Below the pieces are notes generated by a model that saw only the letters and a list, made by a program, of their open reading frames with translations, was not told the DNA's origin and did not search any database. Made by a program: the position numbers and the translations under genes. DNA of 64,000 bases, from assembly GCA_903822435.1 (NCBI GenBank), contig CAIJPE010000053.1:37322-101321 (forward strand), read 5' to 3'. Positions 62,863 through 64,000 of the stretch are shown in pieces. Position 1 is the stretch's first letter. Every line of letters starts with the position of its first letter. The stretch comes from an uncultured beta proteobacterium (GTDB lineage: Bacteria; Pseudomonadota; Gammaproteobacteria; Burkholderiales; Burkholderiaceae_C).

Positions 62863-63189
62863 AGACGGGCCCCGCGCATCACGGCGTCGATGCGCAGCAG
62901 CCGCTGCTCACCTTGAACCCGAAGCTGCGCCGGTCGAGTTTCGCCACACGAACTCGCGCAGCCAACGTGGCGAACCGGACGCTCAAGCTTCCTGGGGCTT
63001 TCGCCATGCCGTTCCTGGCGGGCAGGGTCTGCCAGGCACCCAGCCAGCGCGTCTGCACACTCAGTGATCCGTGGGAGAGCGCTCAGTGCGGGCTCCATGT
63101 TGGGTCCGGAATAGGATCTGGTGTCGCTTTGGACGGCCGCAGTACACACGCTTGACGGTACTCGGCCATGCCGCTCGGGTCTGACATGT
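62863..63189. other. Intergenic stretch without a recognisable gene
   Basis: About 330 bases between the EAL gene and the GNAT remnant. One plus-strand frame (62859-63155) starts at a GTG overlapping the EAL stop, but its translation has no known domain and no coding-like pattern at its end. Nothing else is seen. Confidence 0.35.
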
Positions 63190-63719
63190 TCATCTGCACG
63201 AATTCATCCTTGAGGTTGATCGCCCCCAAAAGCGCTGCCGTCCAGGCGGCAGATGCAGGGTCACTGGCGTGCCCTGGAAGGACTTGAATCCGAAGTGCAG
63301 GTAGAAGGCTTTGGCCAATTCGTCCTTCGCATCCACAATCAGCGCGCAGTCCGCGACCTGCTTTCGAGCCTGCAGGCAGCGGTCGACCGCGCAACCCGGC
63401 AGCAGCTTGCCCAGGACCTGGCCGCGCCGGTCTGTTCGGCACGCAAGCCGGTCCATGCGAAAGCACGGCACAGGAAAGTGCGGCAACTTCTTGCGCTCGG
63501 CTTCGCTCAAGCGCTCGCCGTCCGCCTCCGCCGCGCTCAGCCTGTGGTACCCCAGAATGCGCTCGGGCTGCGCCGATTCGGTGAGCACGTAGACCGAACT
63601 GATGCCGCGCCGGCGGCGCTGATCGGCAAGGCGACGGGGGGCTCATCCAGCGCCGGCACGTCGCACTCGAAGCCTCGACGGTCGTGAACCGCAGGGTCAA
63701 GCGGGAGGTCGTCAAGCAC
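63190..63719 (-). pseudogene. GNAT-type acetyltransferase toxin (TacT-like), frameshifted
   Basis: The C-terminal part matches the TacT-type toxins that acetylate aminoacyl-tRNA: ERILGYHRLSAAEADGERLS, LACRTDRRGQVLGKLLPGCA (acetyl-CoA loop) and AKAFYLHFGFKSF. The start MLDDLPLDPAVHDRRGFECD also matches the family, but in another frame. Between VPALDE and ISSVYVLTE a base is missing (near 63640), so the two parts are split. The C-terminal end reads through past the usual stop. A DUF1778-type antitoxin gene, normally just upstream, is not visible. Confidence 0.75.
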
Positions 63720-63779
63720 GCCGAACCCTGTGGCGCACCTCCGTCAGGGCAGCCTACATCCGTCCTCAAGCCGCTACTT

Positions 63780-63815
63780 GGGTGTCGGTAGGGGTGTAGG
63801 TAGAGGTGTAGAACG
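63780..63815. repeat. Three imperfect 12-base tandem repeats
   Basis: GGGTGTCGGTAG, GGGTGTAGGTAG and AGGTGTAGAACG follow one another. They lie in the AT-richer end of the window, which has no gene call. The number is too low and the units too short for CRISPR. A possible link to an integration site or to a mobile-element edge is only a guess. Confidence 0.4.
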
Positions 63816-64000
63816 GGCCCAAAAGGCGCGCCAATCCTGGCGAACTGGCGGAAGCGGTGAGAAATTTACTCACTGCCCCACAAAGTCAAGTAAATCAATG
63901 ACTTAGGTGTGTTCGTGACAGCGATTTTGGCACACCTGCATGACACACCACAAGCGGTTGTCGCAGCCAAGATCAGCGGCACAAATGCAGCAGCCCCGCC

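Noticed and set aside
63780-63815. CRISPR-like repeats
   Set aside because: Three contiguous 12-base units without spacers; no cas genes nearby.
1-64000. tRNA, rRNA genes, insertion sequences or phage genes
   Set aside because: No tRNA-like cloverleaf, rRNA sequence, transposase or structural phage gene was recognised on either strand, although no dedicated scan could be run.

Overview
The window is GC-rich, densely coded chromosomal DNA. Gene content and protein similarity point to a motile betaproteobacterium of the order Burkholderiales (Sphaerotilaceae or Comamonadaceae type). The support is a betaproteobacterial flg operon beside fliA, PEP-CTERM proteins, an arn operon with a split ArnA, sox and FisR/persulfide dioxygenase genes, and many c-di-GMP proteins. 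No taxon was established by search.

Layout. (1) 1-906: the tail of a gene, probably flhG, then fliA (sigma-28). (2) 906-8214, minus strand: a complete L-Ara4N lipid A modification operon, arnT-flippase-arnB-arnC-formyltransferase-dehydrogenase-arnD. The two ArnA activities are on separate proteins. (3) 8385-20273: flagellar genes, flgN-flgM-flgA leftward and flgBCDEFGHIJKL rightward. A candidate FlhDC-type operator lies between them and flgM has a sigma-28-like promoter. flgJ carries a one-base frameshift. (4) 20298-32776: a signalling block with an HDOD protein, a multi-PAS HisKA_2 kinase with an ANTAR response regulator, a PAS-type kinase convergent with that pair, an Hpt protein, a receiver-GGDEF-EAL protein, a diguanylate cyclase and an unknown protein. 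(5) 32975-34764: a PEP-CTERM protein, a glycine-zipper lipoprotein and a methyltransferase.

(6) 34780-49539: a sulfur-oxidation island containing soxC, soxD, soxY, soxB, an HbpS-like gene, dsrE, a YeeE transporter and an MBL hydrolase, then an ArsR regulator with two half-size YedE proteins. A further YeeE, a Rieske protein, CcoG and the FisR-DUF2892-persulfide dioxygenase-TauE module follow. Most of this island is decayed. Gene ends and intergenic DNA are missing at soxC/soxD, soxD/soxY, soxY/soxB (soxZ, soxA and soxX are absent) and yeeE/MBL. soxD has a nonsense codon. soxB, petA, fisR and hbpS are frameshifted. ccoG and a DUF442 gene are truncated. The dioxygenase, TauE, DUF2892, DsrE, ArsR and YedE genes read as intact.

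(7) 50011-57171: an FtsH-like protease, a lipid kinase with a phosphoesterase, MgtC, and a two-component pair whose kinase carries two mutually compensating frameshifts. (8) 57329-64000: a visibly less GC-rich accessory stretch with a second PEP-CTERM protein, two tandem L,D-transpeptidase-like paralogues (and perhaps a remnant of a third), a small T/S/P-rich exported protein, a GAF-GGDEF cyclase divergent from an EAL phosphodiesterase, and a frameshifted TacT-type GNAT toxin with no visible antitoxin.

How it fits together: the left half builds and regulates the flagellum and turns two-component signals into c-di-GMP. The middle looks like a former thiosulfate/sulfide oxidation island in which periplasmic Sox oxidation has been lost while the persulfide dioxygenase and sulfite-exporter functions may survive. 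All calls come from reading the sequence; no database search was run.
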